From NCBI GenBank assembly GCA_949152475.1, contig OX424561.1, forward strand, positions 30,746,481-30,810,480: 64,000 bases of DNA. Direction: 5' to 3'. A program made the position numbers and the translations under genes. The stretch comes from Terebella lapidaria (Eukaryota > Annelida > Polychaeta > Terebellida > Terebellidae). Below are positions 11,982 through 23,739 of the stretch, one piece after another. Position 1 is the stretch's first letter; each line of letters begins with the position of its first letter. Below the pieces are notes generated by a model. That model was not told where the DNA came from and ran no database searches. It saw nothing but the letters and a program-made list of their open reading frames with translations.

Positions 11982-12079
11982 GTCCAATACAGAGTTTACG
12001 GGATTCAGAAAAGTTATATTGGACTCGGCTGCGCCTCGTCCAATATAACTTTCTGAATCCCGTAAACTCTGTATTGGAC
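11982..12079. repeat. Long hairpin, family B copy 1
   Basis: Arms of about 43 bp begin GTCCAATACAGAGTTTACGG and close with the inverse sequence, around a loop of about 13 bp (TCGGCTGCGCCTC). The arms are nearly perfect. The copy at 12391-12491 is almost the same. Confidence 0.8.
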
Positions 12080-12390
12080 TCCCCATCATCCAATATTTGT
12101 ATAATAATATTAACTTGGCACGAATCATCTTCTCTGATTGGTTCATTTGTACCACGCTCCACTCCCAAATTAAGTATGTTGGATCCTGAAACGGTATATT
12201 GCATTTGTGTATCGGACAGCGCGGTCGCCTCAACCAATCAGCTTTGTCTGTTCCTTGAAAAAAGAGTATATTGGATCCGAATCATGTATATGGGATTGCG
12301 TATATTGGACGGTGACGCGATAGCAACCAATCAGCGTGGTTGTTACATATAGCGTGCTGTTAATAATTTACCAAAGATTGGATGCTGGTT

Positions 12391-12491
12391 GTCCAATACA
12401 GAGTTTACGGGATTAAGAAACGCTATATATTGGACTCGGCTGCGCCTCGTCCAATATAACTTTTCTGAATCCCGTAAACTCTGTATTGGAC
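12391..12491. repeat. Long hairpin, family B copy 2
   Basis: Same arms and loop as 11982-12079, with a few changes. The surrounding 100-200 bp are also similar (GCAAAGATTTGATGCTGG-like before, CTCCCCATCATCC after), so the repeated unit is larger than the hairpin. Confidence 0.8.
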
Positions 12492-12554
12492 TCCCCATCA
12501 TCCGATATTTGTATAATACCGAATGTCTGATTTGATAAAACGCCTTGTCGGTTA

Positions 12555-12719
12555 GTATTATATAAATACAACCCTGTATGTATATCGGTACAGCGGATTA
12601 TTCCCCGAGGGAGAGATTACTGCCCGAGGCCCAAGCCGAGGGTGGTAATGTCTCACTGGGGGAATAATCCGCGGTACCAATATACATACAGGGTTGTATT
12701 TATTATATTATACCGAATG
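12555..12719. mobile_element. Palindromic MITE, family A copy 2
   Basis: Second copy of the 11407-11568 palindrome, with TATTATATAAATACAACCC and its inverse at the ends. The sequence ACCGAATGTCTGATTTGAT occurs on both sides (near 12518 and 12714). Confidence 0.7.
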
Positions 12720-12775
12720 TCTGATTTGATAAAACGTCATTGCCGAATGATGCTGCCGGTTAGTATTATAGGGCT

Positions 12776-12866
12776 TTTGCACGATATGGGGTTTTATGCC
12801 CGAGGGCCAAGTCTTGAAGACTTGGCCCGAGGGCGTGGAACCTCATATTGTGCAATAATACGTTTA
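12776..12866. repeat. Hairpin with GCCCGAGGGCC arms
   Basis: TTGCACGATATG and GCCCGAGGGCCAAGTCTT are mirrored by AAGACTTGGCCCGAGGGC and CATATTGTGCAA. It has the same general design as the neighbouring hairpins but a different sequence. Confidence 0.7.
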
Positions 12867-13021
12867 TCATATGCAAGTTGATGTTTGGGACATTTTGATA
12901 TCTTTTAAATGGCCAAATCATATCCGATTCGGAAAAAATAAGCAAGAAATACAGCTTTATTCACTCAGTGATAGGATCCGCACGCCATTTCAGAGGTCCA
13001 AGATCATCTCAGAGTGTAGTA

Positions 13022-13677
13022 CCGTAATACCCCGCATATAGGCTAGGCACATGCGCCTATAAGCGAAGGTTCGCCAAGCTTCATTTTTAGGCGCATGTGC
13101 CTATAAATGAAGTTGGTTAAATTTTGCACAAGTGGGTGCGCTTATAAGTGAAACTTGATTCATACTGTTGATCAGTATGCGCTCAACCGATAAAAATTAT
13201 GCAAAACCCAGACGATTGTTCGAATTTGATTGAATTTTCCGTTAGGCGAATTCACGTGCATCTTAGACACCCTAAACTCCATACCCTGCTGACGTTAAAA
13301 TACGTACGTTCACTCTGTCGGGTTGTATGATCGGATACTTGGCTAGTTATTTCCACCTCGTCATTCACTGTTTATCTTGAGATTACTGACAGACTTAATT
13401 TTAGAAAGGATTGTGTGTTTATGTGTGTATGTGACATTTATAATATTTATTTCAACTACGCGTTAAAACCAGGAGATGTGATTAGGCCTAGGCCTACCTA
13501 GCCTACGGTCTCACCCGATTTGGATGTATATAAAGCACGGTTCACTTATAGGCGCATGCGCCTAGTTTCAGTTATAGGCGCATGCGCCTATAAATGAAAC
13601 CAGTTATTATTCTCACGATTTCTCAAAAGGTGTTGTTTCACTTATAGGTGCATGCGCCCATATGCGGGGTAATACGG
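13022..13677. mobile_element. 656-bp TIR element with TA flanks (CCG ends)
   Basis: Ends CCGTAATACCCCGCATATAGG and its inverse are flanked by TA (13020-13021, 13678-13679). Near both ends lie several palindromic GGCGCATGCGCC words, each next to TATAAGTGAAA-like sequence. The central part is unique and non-coding. The design matches the element at 56615-57213. Confidence 0.65.
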
Positions 13678-13712
13678 TATATTCATAAATTCGTGTCGTA
13701 GTAATATTAGTG

Positions 13713-15129
13713 AAAAAATTAGGCCAAGGGCCAAAGATAGGTTACCGGACAATGTTTAATATTTTAGATGTTAGCCAGGTCACTGGTCAAATTCAAGGTC
13801 AAGAGAATATTCAGCATATATAATATTAAGCATATATCATGTCCACAGTTGATTGCTAAGCTGTAAATTCAATAATCAGAGAGATATTAGCAATTTTGTG
13901 CTGTGGCCTTGGAAATGAAGGCAAAGGTCAAATTCAAAGTCATCAAAATATTCAGTGTATATCATGTTCTATATGTCCACAATTGATTCCCAAGCCATTC
14001 AGTCATTAGAGGAGCAAGATAAGTTTGTCCTTGGACCTTGAAAATGAGGTCAGAGGTCAAATTCAAGGTCACGACAATATTCAGCATATATCATTTCCTA
14101 TATGTCCACAATTGAGTCCTAAGCTGTAAAATCGATAATAAGTGAGATATTAACCATTTCGTCCTGTGACCTTGAAAATGAGGTCAAAGGTCAAATTCAA
14201 GGTCATGACAATAATTTGAATATATCATTTCCTATATGTTCATAACTGATTCCTAAGCTGTAAAGTCGATAACAAGCAAGATATTAGCCATTTTGTCCTA
14301 TAACCTTGAAATTGGGGTCAAAGGTCAAATTTAAGGTCATCAGAATATTCAGCATATATCATTTCCTATATGTCCACAATTGATTTCTAAGCTGTAGAGT
14401 CGATAATAAGCAAGATATAAGCCATTTTGTCCTGTGACCTTGAAAATGGGGTCAAAGGTCAAATTCAAGGTCATCAGAATATTCAGCATATATCATTTCC
14501 TATATGTCCACAATTGATTCCTAAGCTGTAGAGTCGATAATAAGCGAGATATAAGCCATTTTGTGCTCTGACCTTGAAACTGAGGTCAGAGGTCAAATTC
14601 AAGGTCACGAGAATAATCAGCATATATCATTTCATATATGTCCACAATTGATTCCTAGTCATTAATCTCAATATTAGGTGAGATATTAGGCATAATGTGT
14701 CCCATTATAAAGCATAGGAGAATTTAACATGGGAAAGTCCCATTTGGGCCGAGTTTGGGACAAAATGGCCCACTTCGAGCGATTCAAGCGCCACGAAATT
14801 TATGGATATCATAGGAGTACATATGAAGAGTGTTATGTATCAAAAAGAAAAAAAGTTACTGAACAGATTTTGAGAAAATGGCCGCCAAATCCAAAATCAG
14901 GCATTTTTCGTCGAAAATGGCCGCCATTTTGAAAATAATGCGAAAATCAAAAAACTAAAAAATACTTCCTTCTTGAATTATTTTTAAGTATTTTTGTGCG
15001 AAATTTCAGAAAAATTCGCCCGTAAACAAGAAAGATAAAAATGTGAACGACGACGGACGACGGACGACAGACGACGGACGCAACGCCATGCCAATAGGTT
15101 ATCGGACCATAGGTCCGGTAACCTAAAAA
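13713..15129 (+). repeat. Half-site repeat family, near full-length copy
   Basis: The 5' end reads AATTAGGCCAAGGGCC and GGTTACCGGACAAT. Seven units of about 133 bp follow (near 13775, 13908, 14032, 14166, 14300, 14434, 14567), each with TGACCTTGA, a GGTCAAAGGTCA-type pair and TCAAGGTCA. Then comes a unique 3' part with several AAAATGGCCGCC words, a GACGACGGACGACGG run, and an end hairpin (TTATCGGACCATAGGTCCGG). Short open frames inside carry no known domain. At least five more copies or parts lie in this window. Confidence 0.8.
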
Positions 15130-16229
15130 TTCATTCATAAGGCGCCTTCATCACATATGGGAGTGCCATCAGTTCAAAATACAAAATGGTGCCAGTAGAG
15201 TGACAGCTCTCTATTCTATACTCTCTGTTGCGAACTGGACTATATGTAGAAATACGTCATGGCGTTTTTATACGTAATACGAAAAAGCGGTCCGCTTATC
15301 GAGAAAATGACAGTCCCATATTTGATATTGATTGTGTACTAGACCAGAGAGTATAGATGAATTTATGAATGAAAGAATATGTTAATAGAACGAAATGACG
15401 TAATTCACAATCGTCCCTGAGGACGACAGACTACAACACCACATCCAGCCGCCAGGATTACAGAGCTCCATGAGACAAAATGGTAGACAATAGAAATTTG
15501 CAGAGTGAAACCTCTCTGTTCTATACTCTCTGACTAGACCTATCAATATTATTCGCATGTTTCTCATTTTTTTATCTATGACATAGCAATCACGCTGTCA
15601 GTATAAATACAAATTCTGGTGCTTATAGCATCAACCACTGCTGTTCTACACAGCGTTTATTGTGGAATATCGTCATTTTCCGGACCGCTAATCGAGTTGG
15701 CACTGTACTGCATTATACCTGATTTTGGCCATATAATTAGAGATTATGCCATGTTTTGTTTTATATTGGCCCGTGTATGGGCCCTGACAAGATGTATAAG
15801 CCCGAGGGCCGGTAGGTAGGTAAAATTTATGTATTATTTGACAAAAACGTTATTACGTTTATTATATAGCTACGAGTGACGGCACCATCTTATTCATAGG
15901 AATCGACTAGAGTGTAATCGTTTTCCCGTATTCCACCCTAGCAACCATCCATATTCCACCCCTGCTCTGATTTGTCAAAGATCATTTTCATTCATAAATT
16001 TCACTAACTGAAATCAGTGAACTATGCGCAAGACTACGTACTATGTAACGTAAAGTTGCCTGGCAACCATACTTGTCAATTCGTATTCGTACGCCATTCA
16101 AAATTTTTCTGAGCAGGTTTTTACAATTCGATTGCTATTTCCTGCATTTTAACGAATAAATTCCAAAAAAATTATCTGTCGGTAAACAGAAAAGATAAAT
16201 GTAATCAGATATTAGCTATATAATAAACC
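15130..16229. other. Non-coding, no gene seen
   Basis: AT-rich sequence with two copies of CTCTCTGTTCTATACTCTCTG-like words (near 15210 and 15510) and short inverted repeats near 15750-15830 (GGCCCGTGTATGGGCC). No gene or complete element could be recognised. Confidence 0.4.
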
Positions 16230-16345
16230 AAATACCGCCCTATGCGTGGTTTTATTCTGCCCTTGGTCGTTTCGCGGATCCCTCGCAAGCTCGGGCTCCG
16301 TGAAACGACCGCGGGCAGAATAAAACCACGTATAGGGCAGTATTT
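16230..16345. repeat. Long hairpin, family D
   Basis: Arms of about 50 bp start AAATACCGCCCTATGCGTGG and are mirrored by CCACGTATAGGGCAGTATTT, with GGTCGTTTC/GAAACGACC next to the loop. It abuts the CRE-bearing MITE at 16351. Confidence 0.75.
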
Positions 16346-16350
16346 AGTTA

Positions 16351-16912
16351 AAGACCTAGTAGCATGCCGATGAAAGTGCTTTTCATTTAGTCCATTATGA
16401 ATAGTTATCTGTAAATTCGAACGAATTTTACAAATACAATCAATGGGTTTCGAGATATTGAATCAAATAGGCACTCCTTCCGTAAATTGCCGAAGATTTT
16501 GATCACGATTTTAGTATGGGTCACGTGGTTTGTGACGTCATTTGAGGCAGTACTGAAAGTACATGTAGCCAGCAAGGTAAACTGCATGTCGCATATTCAT
16601 TCTCGTTGTGTATGTTTGACAATTCAAGTGAACGGGTGAGATGGTGGGAATACGGCATTTCTTGTCTTGATATTTAGGATCAGTACTATTTATTCTCCCA
16701 GAAGGGAGGTTTGTTGAACTGCAAGATGTCCAGTATTTGTTGGTTTTCACGTGTTTTCTCTCGAATCTCATGCATTTTGGAGTGGTTTTCTATATTTGAG
16801 CTGACCGCCCAAATTACGTGTTTTACGTTTTTGGCCAGCCATCAAAGCACATTTTGCCTCAACTGACGTCACGATTACGGAAACTGCCGAAGCTAATTAG
16901 TTCATCGGCATG
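16351..16912. mobile_element. MITE carrying two CRE palindromes, copy 1
   Basis: Outer inverted words are CATGCCGATGAA (16363-16374) and TTCATCGGCATG (16901-16912). Inner inverted blocks contain TGACGTCA followed by TTGAGGCA, on both sides. The same sequence occurs inverted at about 41786-42810, where it is interrupted by another element. This copy gives the empty site for that insertion (near 16565-16605). Confidence 0.7.
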
Positions 16913-17284
16913 AGAAGGCGATTGCAATACTGGCTCAATATACTCGATTATATGTCGCTGTTATTAATTACCAATTAACGCGAACATCTTTTTTATCACC
17001 AAATGTCCACAATGCCTTTATCTGAACAGGAATAATACCATATAATGGTACCTTGCTACTATGACTTTAATATCCTATGTGTGTGTCAGGAATAGGTCAA
17101 AAATACGTAAAAATTTTGTATTTGCCCTAGGGCACATACAGAATACAGGTTTTTGGCCCTGAGGGCAAATATAAATCTGTGGAATAATGTGAACATTTCA
17201 AACAAATCTCTTCCTGTATATGACCAGTCCAGTTTTGTTGTATGAAGTCCAGTAACACATTTTGTCAGATAATACTACACTATA

Positions 17285-18914
17285 CAGGGGGCGGGTCCAG
17301 AATTGGGGAGAAAGCAGGCCCCGGAAGCCATAACCATTTATATGTTCTGAGATAGCTAGCTTCTCGTCCTCTCCTGGATATAAATTCTACTCAAATGTAC
17401 CCCAATGATACCTCTGCTCTGAAAAATTGGTGGGAAGCATGTTTCGGTCTGGGATCTGGGGCCCGCTTCTTCATGATCTGTGGTAGATTCCTGGCCTCTC
17501 ATGACTATACATTCCAACCAATCCCACTATCATACACTATTGTCAAATATATTTCGCCATTAATTTTTCAGGGGTTGAGGTGGAAGGGTTGGAGAATATC
17601 CTTTTTCACTCTCTAATTAAAAATATATATTATTATTGCTAAGTTATTAACAATTGATGTTGGCATGTGTTGCCAGACAGCCGGCATTTTCTATTTATGT
17701 TAATTTGAATATGTTCATTACTTGCTTATATCCATTCTAATAAGATCAGTAGCATCATGTACACTATTAATATGTCCCCCTGTTGTAAAAATTATTGTGA
17801 ACAAACTATTAAAAAAACAGTTTGACTGGTTACAATGACAGAAGCATTTATTTTCGCTAGATTGACGAAACAATGAGGCAGGGTGTTTGATACTTTGGAT
17901 TCTCTGTCATGTATTTCATGGCTCTCAGAGGTTTAAAATGTGAAGAAAACACTTGCCTCCCCTCCTCCTTAAACCCGGCCTTGCATTCTGCATTCAATCA
18001 GACACACTAACGTAGAGATTAACTAGGGATGTGATGGTAGATAATTGAACTTTACTGAAATGTTTCCTGAGTTTTGCGCTAGATTCATTTGCTCCATAAT
18101 TCCATGATGATATTTGATACCAAAGTGAGATAATGTAACTTATTTAGGAAAGTGAATCAGAAGATACTTTCGGGCGTGGGGTCTAGGGCTCGCCCAGGGC
18201 CCCAGAAGCCAAATGCTTTCTCGGGTGTTGTATTACATTTTGTACTCAATCGGATGACTAGAGAGCCCATGTATCCATAATGCCAAAACGAGATTTGAGG
18301 ACGAAGATGCAAGTAATTGTCAAAAATGAAAAAGGAGATACTTCTAGGCGTGAGGTCTAGAAAGTTTCTAAAGTTTCGTGATATGATTTGATATGATTTG
18401 AGAATCTGACCGCCTTTTAAATAAATTTTATGTGAGCTATAATTGTCAAATGTGGAGCAGAAAATACTTTCGAGCATTGGGACCAGGGGCCTTCGGGCCC
18501 AGAAGCCAAATGGTATTTTGAGTATTGTATGTAGAACAGAGGAGCCATGAAAATTATTTTGAAGTGTATGGCATAAAATACTTTTGGGCGTGGGGCCTGG
18601 GGCCCGCCTAGGGCCCCAGAAGCATCATGCTTTCCTTGGTTGTATGGTACATTTTGTACTTACTCTGACCATAGTACCAAGGCACCGAGGTACCCAAAAT
18701 TTATTGATGAGATGTGAAACAGAAGATACTTTCATGCAAGTGTGCGTATCCATTTAATTTCGTGATGAGATTTGAGATAGAAGAGAAATATCAAATCATG
18801 TTAAAACCTAGAAAAAAACTGCCCAGTAAGATATCCGTAGGGGCCCACTGAAGTAGGAACCATGTCATAGGCCAACACTAAATACATATGGTATTATATA
18901 GTCTTGCCCTAATT

Positions 18915-18958
<44 letters not shown>

Positions 18959-19022
18959 CTTTTTTTGCCCACAAGGGGGGGGGGGTTCCGGACCCCATGA
19001 ACCCCCCTTAAATCCGCCCCTG
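17285..19022. mobile_element. hAT-like element, copy 2
   Basis: Ends CAGGGGGCGGGTCCAG and TTAAATCCGCCCCTG are inverted and match the other copies at 2624, 37080 and 42100. The interior has several diverged blocks with GGGCCCGCC and GGGCCCCAGAAGCC, as in copy 1. The flanking 5-mers (CTATA and TATGA) do not match, so a clean target duplication is not visible. Non-coding. Confidence 0.55.
18924..18959. repeat. (CT)n microsatellite
   Basis: An almost pure CT run of about 36 bp with one interruption, inside the hAT-like element. Confidence 0.9.
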
Positions 19023-19079
19023 TATGACTTCACATAACTGTCAACTGGGTTTTGCAGTACACAACAAGAATATAGATAC

Positions 19080-20014
19080 TACGGTGGCTCCAATATGACA
19101 TAATAATTTTTTATATTTACGATAATAAAAATTTTCTGAGGGACTTTACCGAGAAGGTTTAAAATAATCTAATTGGCGGGGGAAACGTTTACCCCACGAG
19201 AAAAACTATTTCCCCCGTGAGGGGAATGTTTTCCTTGAGAGGAAAATGTATTCCCCACGAGGTAAACTATTTTCCGTGTGAGGAAAATGTTTCCCTCATG
19301 AGGAAAATGTTTTACCCGCAAAAAAACCAATTTCCCCCGTGAGGGAAATGTTTCCCTCGCGAGGAAAACGTTTACCTCGCGAGAAAAACTATTTCCCCCC
19401 TGAGGGAAATGTTCTCCTTGCGAGGAAAATGTATTTCCCGCGAGGTAAACTATTTTCCCTGCAGGGGAAATGTTTCGCTCGCTAGGAAAACGTTTACCCC
19501 GTGAGAAAAACTATTTCCCCCGTGAGGGAAATGTTTTTCCATGTGAGGAGAATGTTCCCCTCGCAAGGAAAATGTTTGACTCGCTATGAAGCAGGATAAA
19601 TGTTTTCCTCACGGGGGAAATAGTTTTCCTCGCGGGGTAAATGTTTTCCTCGCGAAAGAAACATTCCCCCTGCAGGGAAAATAGTTTAACTCGCAGGGGG
19701 AAATGTTTTCCTCGCGGGGGAAATGTTTTCCTCGCGAGGGAAACATTTCCCCTGCAGGGAAAAGAGTTTACCTCGCGGGGGAAATGTTTTCCTCGCGAGG
19801 GAAACATTTCTCCTGCAGGGAAAATAGTTTAACCTGCGGGGGAAATGTTTCCCTCACGAGGGAAACATTTCCCCTGCAGGGAAAATAGTTTACCTCGCAG
19901 GAGAAATGTTTTCCCCATCAATTAGATTATTTAATATTTTGTTCACAAGGCCCCCAACAAAATTTTTATTATTCTAGAAAAAAATATTTATTATGTCATA
20001 TTGGAGCAACCGTA
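19080..20014. mobile_element. TACGG-family TIR element with inverted minisatellite core (A)
   Basis: The ends TACGGTGGCTCCAATATGAC and its inverse (GTCATATTGGAGCAACCGTA) are flanked by an exact 6-bp duplication, AGATAC (19074-19079, 20015-20020). The inverted arms run about 100 bp. The core (about 19165-19915) is some 36 units of 20-21 bp, each a CTCGCGAG-, CCTGCAGG- or GTGAG-type GC block plus an AT-rich spacer such as GAAAATGTTT; the left half reads mainly in one orientation and the right half in the other. There is no transposase. Short frames through the core are by-products of the 21-bp period. Confidence 0.75.
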
Positions 20015-20829
20015 AGATACAACTATTCGCAAAATCTCTCACTTAAGGATATTTCCACAACTGTTAAATATACAACTGCACCAAACTTGCAATTTGTTAT
20101 ACTGATGTAAATAAAAGATATGGATACGCCTACATACCTTAATATGTCTTGAGTATCCATATCAATTAGGATTCTTTTATCAGACATTCAGCCTTCGACT
20201 TCACATATCTGTCAACTGGATATTGAAGTACACAAATGAAATACAGATTCCACTGCAAATATCTCTCACCCAAAGATATTGGTATCATTGAAACCATAAC
20301 TACACTGAACTGACAATTTATTGTACTGATGTATGTACCAAATATCCTCACATGGCATTTATGAGTTTCCCAACTTAGGGTATAATTATAGATGTTGAAT
20401 CTGAGAACTGTTTTACTGGTGTGTACCATAAATATAGAAATAGCAAATTGTAATTAGTTAAGCTCCCAAAGGTATTGTTACAGTATTGAAAATATAACTT
20501 CATATAATTGAACATTTTATACCCTAGATATATATACATCCATTTGTAACGTATTATGTTTTCCTAACCAATGGTTCATTTACAATTACTGAAACTGAGA
20601 ACAGCTCTTCTGGCTTGTATTAAAATAGATGCATTTCTATTAAGTTTGCAATCTATTAATTTGCAATCTGAATTTGCAATCTATTAAGTTCCCCAACCCA
20701 ATGTGTTGTTACAGTCATTGGAACTATGACCTCATATGACTAACAATTGTATACCAAAGATATTACTGACAATTGTTATACCGAAGATATATATACAGCC
20801 ATTTGTAATTTAATATGTTTCCCAACTAA

Positions 20830-21873
20830 GGCCACACCAATTTATAAAGTTGGTCTATGGATTTTTGTCCGAGAAAAATCGTACGTGGGAGCGACATTTT
20901 TTTTACATTTAATACTAAATTTTTTGTCTTTGGAATATTTCACTTGAAAAATGGTGCGAGCGATATATTTTTTTTTACAAACAATTTCTGTCTTTGGAAT
21001 TTAGATTGCCAAAATTTGTGCGAGGGGTTTTATTTTAAATGATAAGTTATGTATTTGCCGCTTATTTTGACAGTGTGTTCGACCGTCATGACCTTAAAAA
21101 ATATAAATTGGCCAGTTTGGCGGGAACTAGGATCATTTAAACCAATTATAACCTGTTCTCTTCTCTGTTAACCATTCTATATAGAGGTTGTATGGGTAAA
21201 TTTTAGTAAATGAACAATTCATTATGTATTTTTTGCCTTTTTGCACAGTAAATGGTTTAGAAATTTGTGAACGGTTTTCAATGTGTCATGTTAAATTACA
21301 TGTCATGTTTTTGATTATGCAATTAAATTTTGTCTAAAATAACGAAGTATTGCAGTATTACTGAGTAAAAATCCAAACTTACCTGCTGTGTTCAAATAAC
21401 TATAGGTAGATATATAGATGTATACGTTTTAGAAGAATTATCTATCCCAAGATACTATTATTTAAGCTACGGAAGATTTTTGCAATCCAATTAGAATAAA
21501 TACGTTTAAACTAAACTTTAAACTATATTCTGTTAAAATCATGTATATCAACATTTCACGCCAGGCAAACGAGCCCGAAGCGGTGCCAAAGGCCCAAAAT
21601 GCAGATATTTTTTGCTTACAGGTGATCCTGTGTAGTGTTGGCACACAATGATTCAAACAGTTCCTCTGGAAACGTCGATACTGACTCTTTAAATGCGATT
21701 TTCTGACAACCATTTGGATGAATTCAAACTGTGATTTTGATTTGGGGCAAAAACTAAGTTGTCGATGGATTTCATTAGCCCAAAATTGGTGCGGCGATTT
21801 TTTTACCGAAATTTTGAGAATGAATTTTCAGGGGCGGCGATTCCATCGACCAACTCTACATATTGGTGTGGCC
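20830..21873. mobile_element. 1.04-kb TIR element with GGCC ends (Harbinger-like?)
   Basis: The left end GGCCACACCAATTTATAAAG and the right end, inverted (GGCCACACCAATATGTAGAG), continue with GTTGGTC, giving arms of about 33 bp. The flanking triplets are TAA and TAT, so a TWA duplication is imperfect. GTGCGAG/GGAGCGAC motifs followed by T runs lie near the ends, as in the element at 1955-4445. No transposase. Confidence 0.55.
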
Positions 21874-22048
21874 TATACCTTCAGGGTATACCTTCAGTTA
21901 TTGAAACTGAGAACTGAAGCTCCCCAACCAAAGGTATTGTAACAAATATTAAAACTATGATTTCATATAACTGACAATTGCTATTCCAAATATATGTATA
22001 TAGCCAATTGTAATTTATTATGTTTCCCAACTGAGGGCATATTATACT

Positions 22049-22198
22049 CGATGTCTTCTAAACGCTGGTACACTGGTATGCTGGTACAAGCATTGCAAGG
22101 TGCATGAACTCAACAATACTGCTCATTTCGTGTATGCCTCAATAAGCCTCACAATGCTTGTACCAGTATACCAGCGTACCAGCGTTTAGAAGACATCG
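22049..22198. mobile_element. 150-bp palindromic MITE with 9-bp duplication (MULE-like), copy 1
   Basis: The arms start CGATGTCTTCTAAACGCTGG and contain repeated GCTGGTA words. The 9-bp flanks TATTATACT (22040-22048) and TATTACACT (22199-22207) differ at one base. A 9-bp duplication is typical of Mutator-like elements. Confidence 0.75.
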
Positions 22199-23360
22199 TA
22201 TTACACTGATGTGTGTTGTACTAATGTACACCAAAGATATAGATACAACCTTTGTGATTTATTATCCTTCCCAACTATGGGTACTTTCAAAGTTATTGAA
22301 ACTGTGGCACTGATATTGTACTGATGTACACCAAAGATATTTATTATGTTTCCCGACTAAGGGTGTATCTATATTTATGTGTAATACAAAGTTGTATTGA
22401 TTAAATGGTTATTGTTGCCCAAACCCAACATCCTATTATTGTGCTCAGTTGCTAGGTATATAATTCTCTCCACATCTACTCTTATACCCCGTTTGTACAC
22501 CGGGCGTCCCAGCAGTGAGTTCAGTCTGTGAGTAATTATCGGCTATAAAGCTGGGTCCTTTTTTGTATTGTGTCAGATTTACCTGCTCGGCTGCACCAAC
22601 TGCTTTGAATTTTTATCCCGCCCCATCCCTCCCATGCTGTTTCATGTATTGATCATGTGTTTCAATTGTAATTGTATACACACATTATGAATACTTAATT
22701 ATTCTTAAGTTTTCAAGTTGAAACGTAGTCAGTGTTCTTCTTGTCATTTTTAACTATATACACAACTGTCATTACAAAACCTCTTATCTCGTGTGGGTAT
22801 TTTCTGTGTCATTTTTGTCTAGTTTTACATTATAATTGTATTATGTCATATGTGTAGTTTTAGTGTAATAAATCACTTCGCCCAATTCACGATTTGTTGA
22901 AATTTGTATATTTTAGCTCAATCTATAACCATTTATGTATCTTTATCGCATATACCTGATAAGTGTTGTGCTGATGTACACTAGAAATATAGATACAGCA
23001 TTTTGTAATTTCCTAATTTTCCAACCGAGGGCATATTATAATTATTCAGTCTTCGATCAGATACGTAACCTATCTGATATGTCCATAGCAAAATTTCTGA
23101 TGTTTGGTAATGTTAAAATGTATGTCAGTTTCTAGTACACATAATTAACCTATCTGATATGTCCATAGTAAAATTAGAGTCATTCCCATATATTCAACCT
23201 ATGTCAGTATATTTATTACATCTTTATCTCATATACCTGATAAGAGTACTGATGTACTCCAAGATATATTATGTTTTACAACTAAGGGTGTATTTTTATT
23301 CGTTGCATCTTTATCTCTTATACCTGATAATTGTTGTACTAATGAACACTAGAGATCTTT

Positions 23361-23510
23361 CGATGTCTTCTAAACGCTGGTACGCTGGTATACTGGTACA
23401 AGCATTGTGAGGCTTATCGAGGCATACACGAAATGAGCAATATTGTTGAGTTCATGCACCTTGCAATGCTTGTACCAGCATACCAGTGTACCAGCGTTTA
23501 GAAGACATCG
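23361..23510. mobile_element. Palindromic MULE-like MITE, copy 2
   Basis: Same 150-bp palindrome as 22049-22198, flanked by an exact 9-bp duplication GAGATCTTT (23352-23360, 23511-23519). Confidence 0.8.
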
Positions 23511-23739
23511 GAGATCTTTGATCTCCTATAACTATGAATGTTTAAAATTGATAATTGTTGTACCAATGAACACCAAAGCTATAATACGGCTATTTGTTAT
23601 TTACTAAGTGTGTTGTATAATTCAAACAGTCACCATATGATCCTCATGCGTTATCATAATGTCTGTATTCACTAAATGTCTGTCATGTCGACAAATACTT
23701 TACTCTTCCTATCTCTGGGAATAAGTGTCAATATATTTT

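Larger units (their letters stand above)
20021..23600. repeat. Diverged ~125-bp satellite region
   Basis: Recurring words such as AAAGATATAGATACAGCC, TTTGTAATTTATTATG and TTTCCCAACTAAGGG, with TTATTGAAACTGAGAAC between them, indicate an old tandem array. It is interrupted by a TIR element (20830-21873) and two palindromic MITEs (22049, 23361). No coding content. Confidence 0.6.

Noticed and set aside
17285-19022. Clean 5-bp target duplication for hAT-like copy 2
   Set aside because: The flanking 5-mers CTATA and TATGA do not match; only partial similarity.
19511-19888. Repetitive open frames in the FPREGN/FSSRGK-type array
   Set aside because: Arise from the 20-21 bp minisatellite core of the TACGG element; frames shift with unit length.
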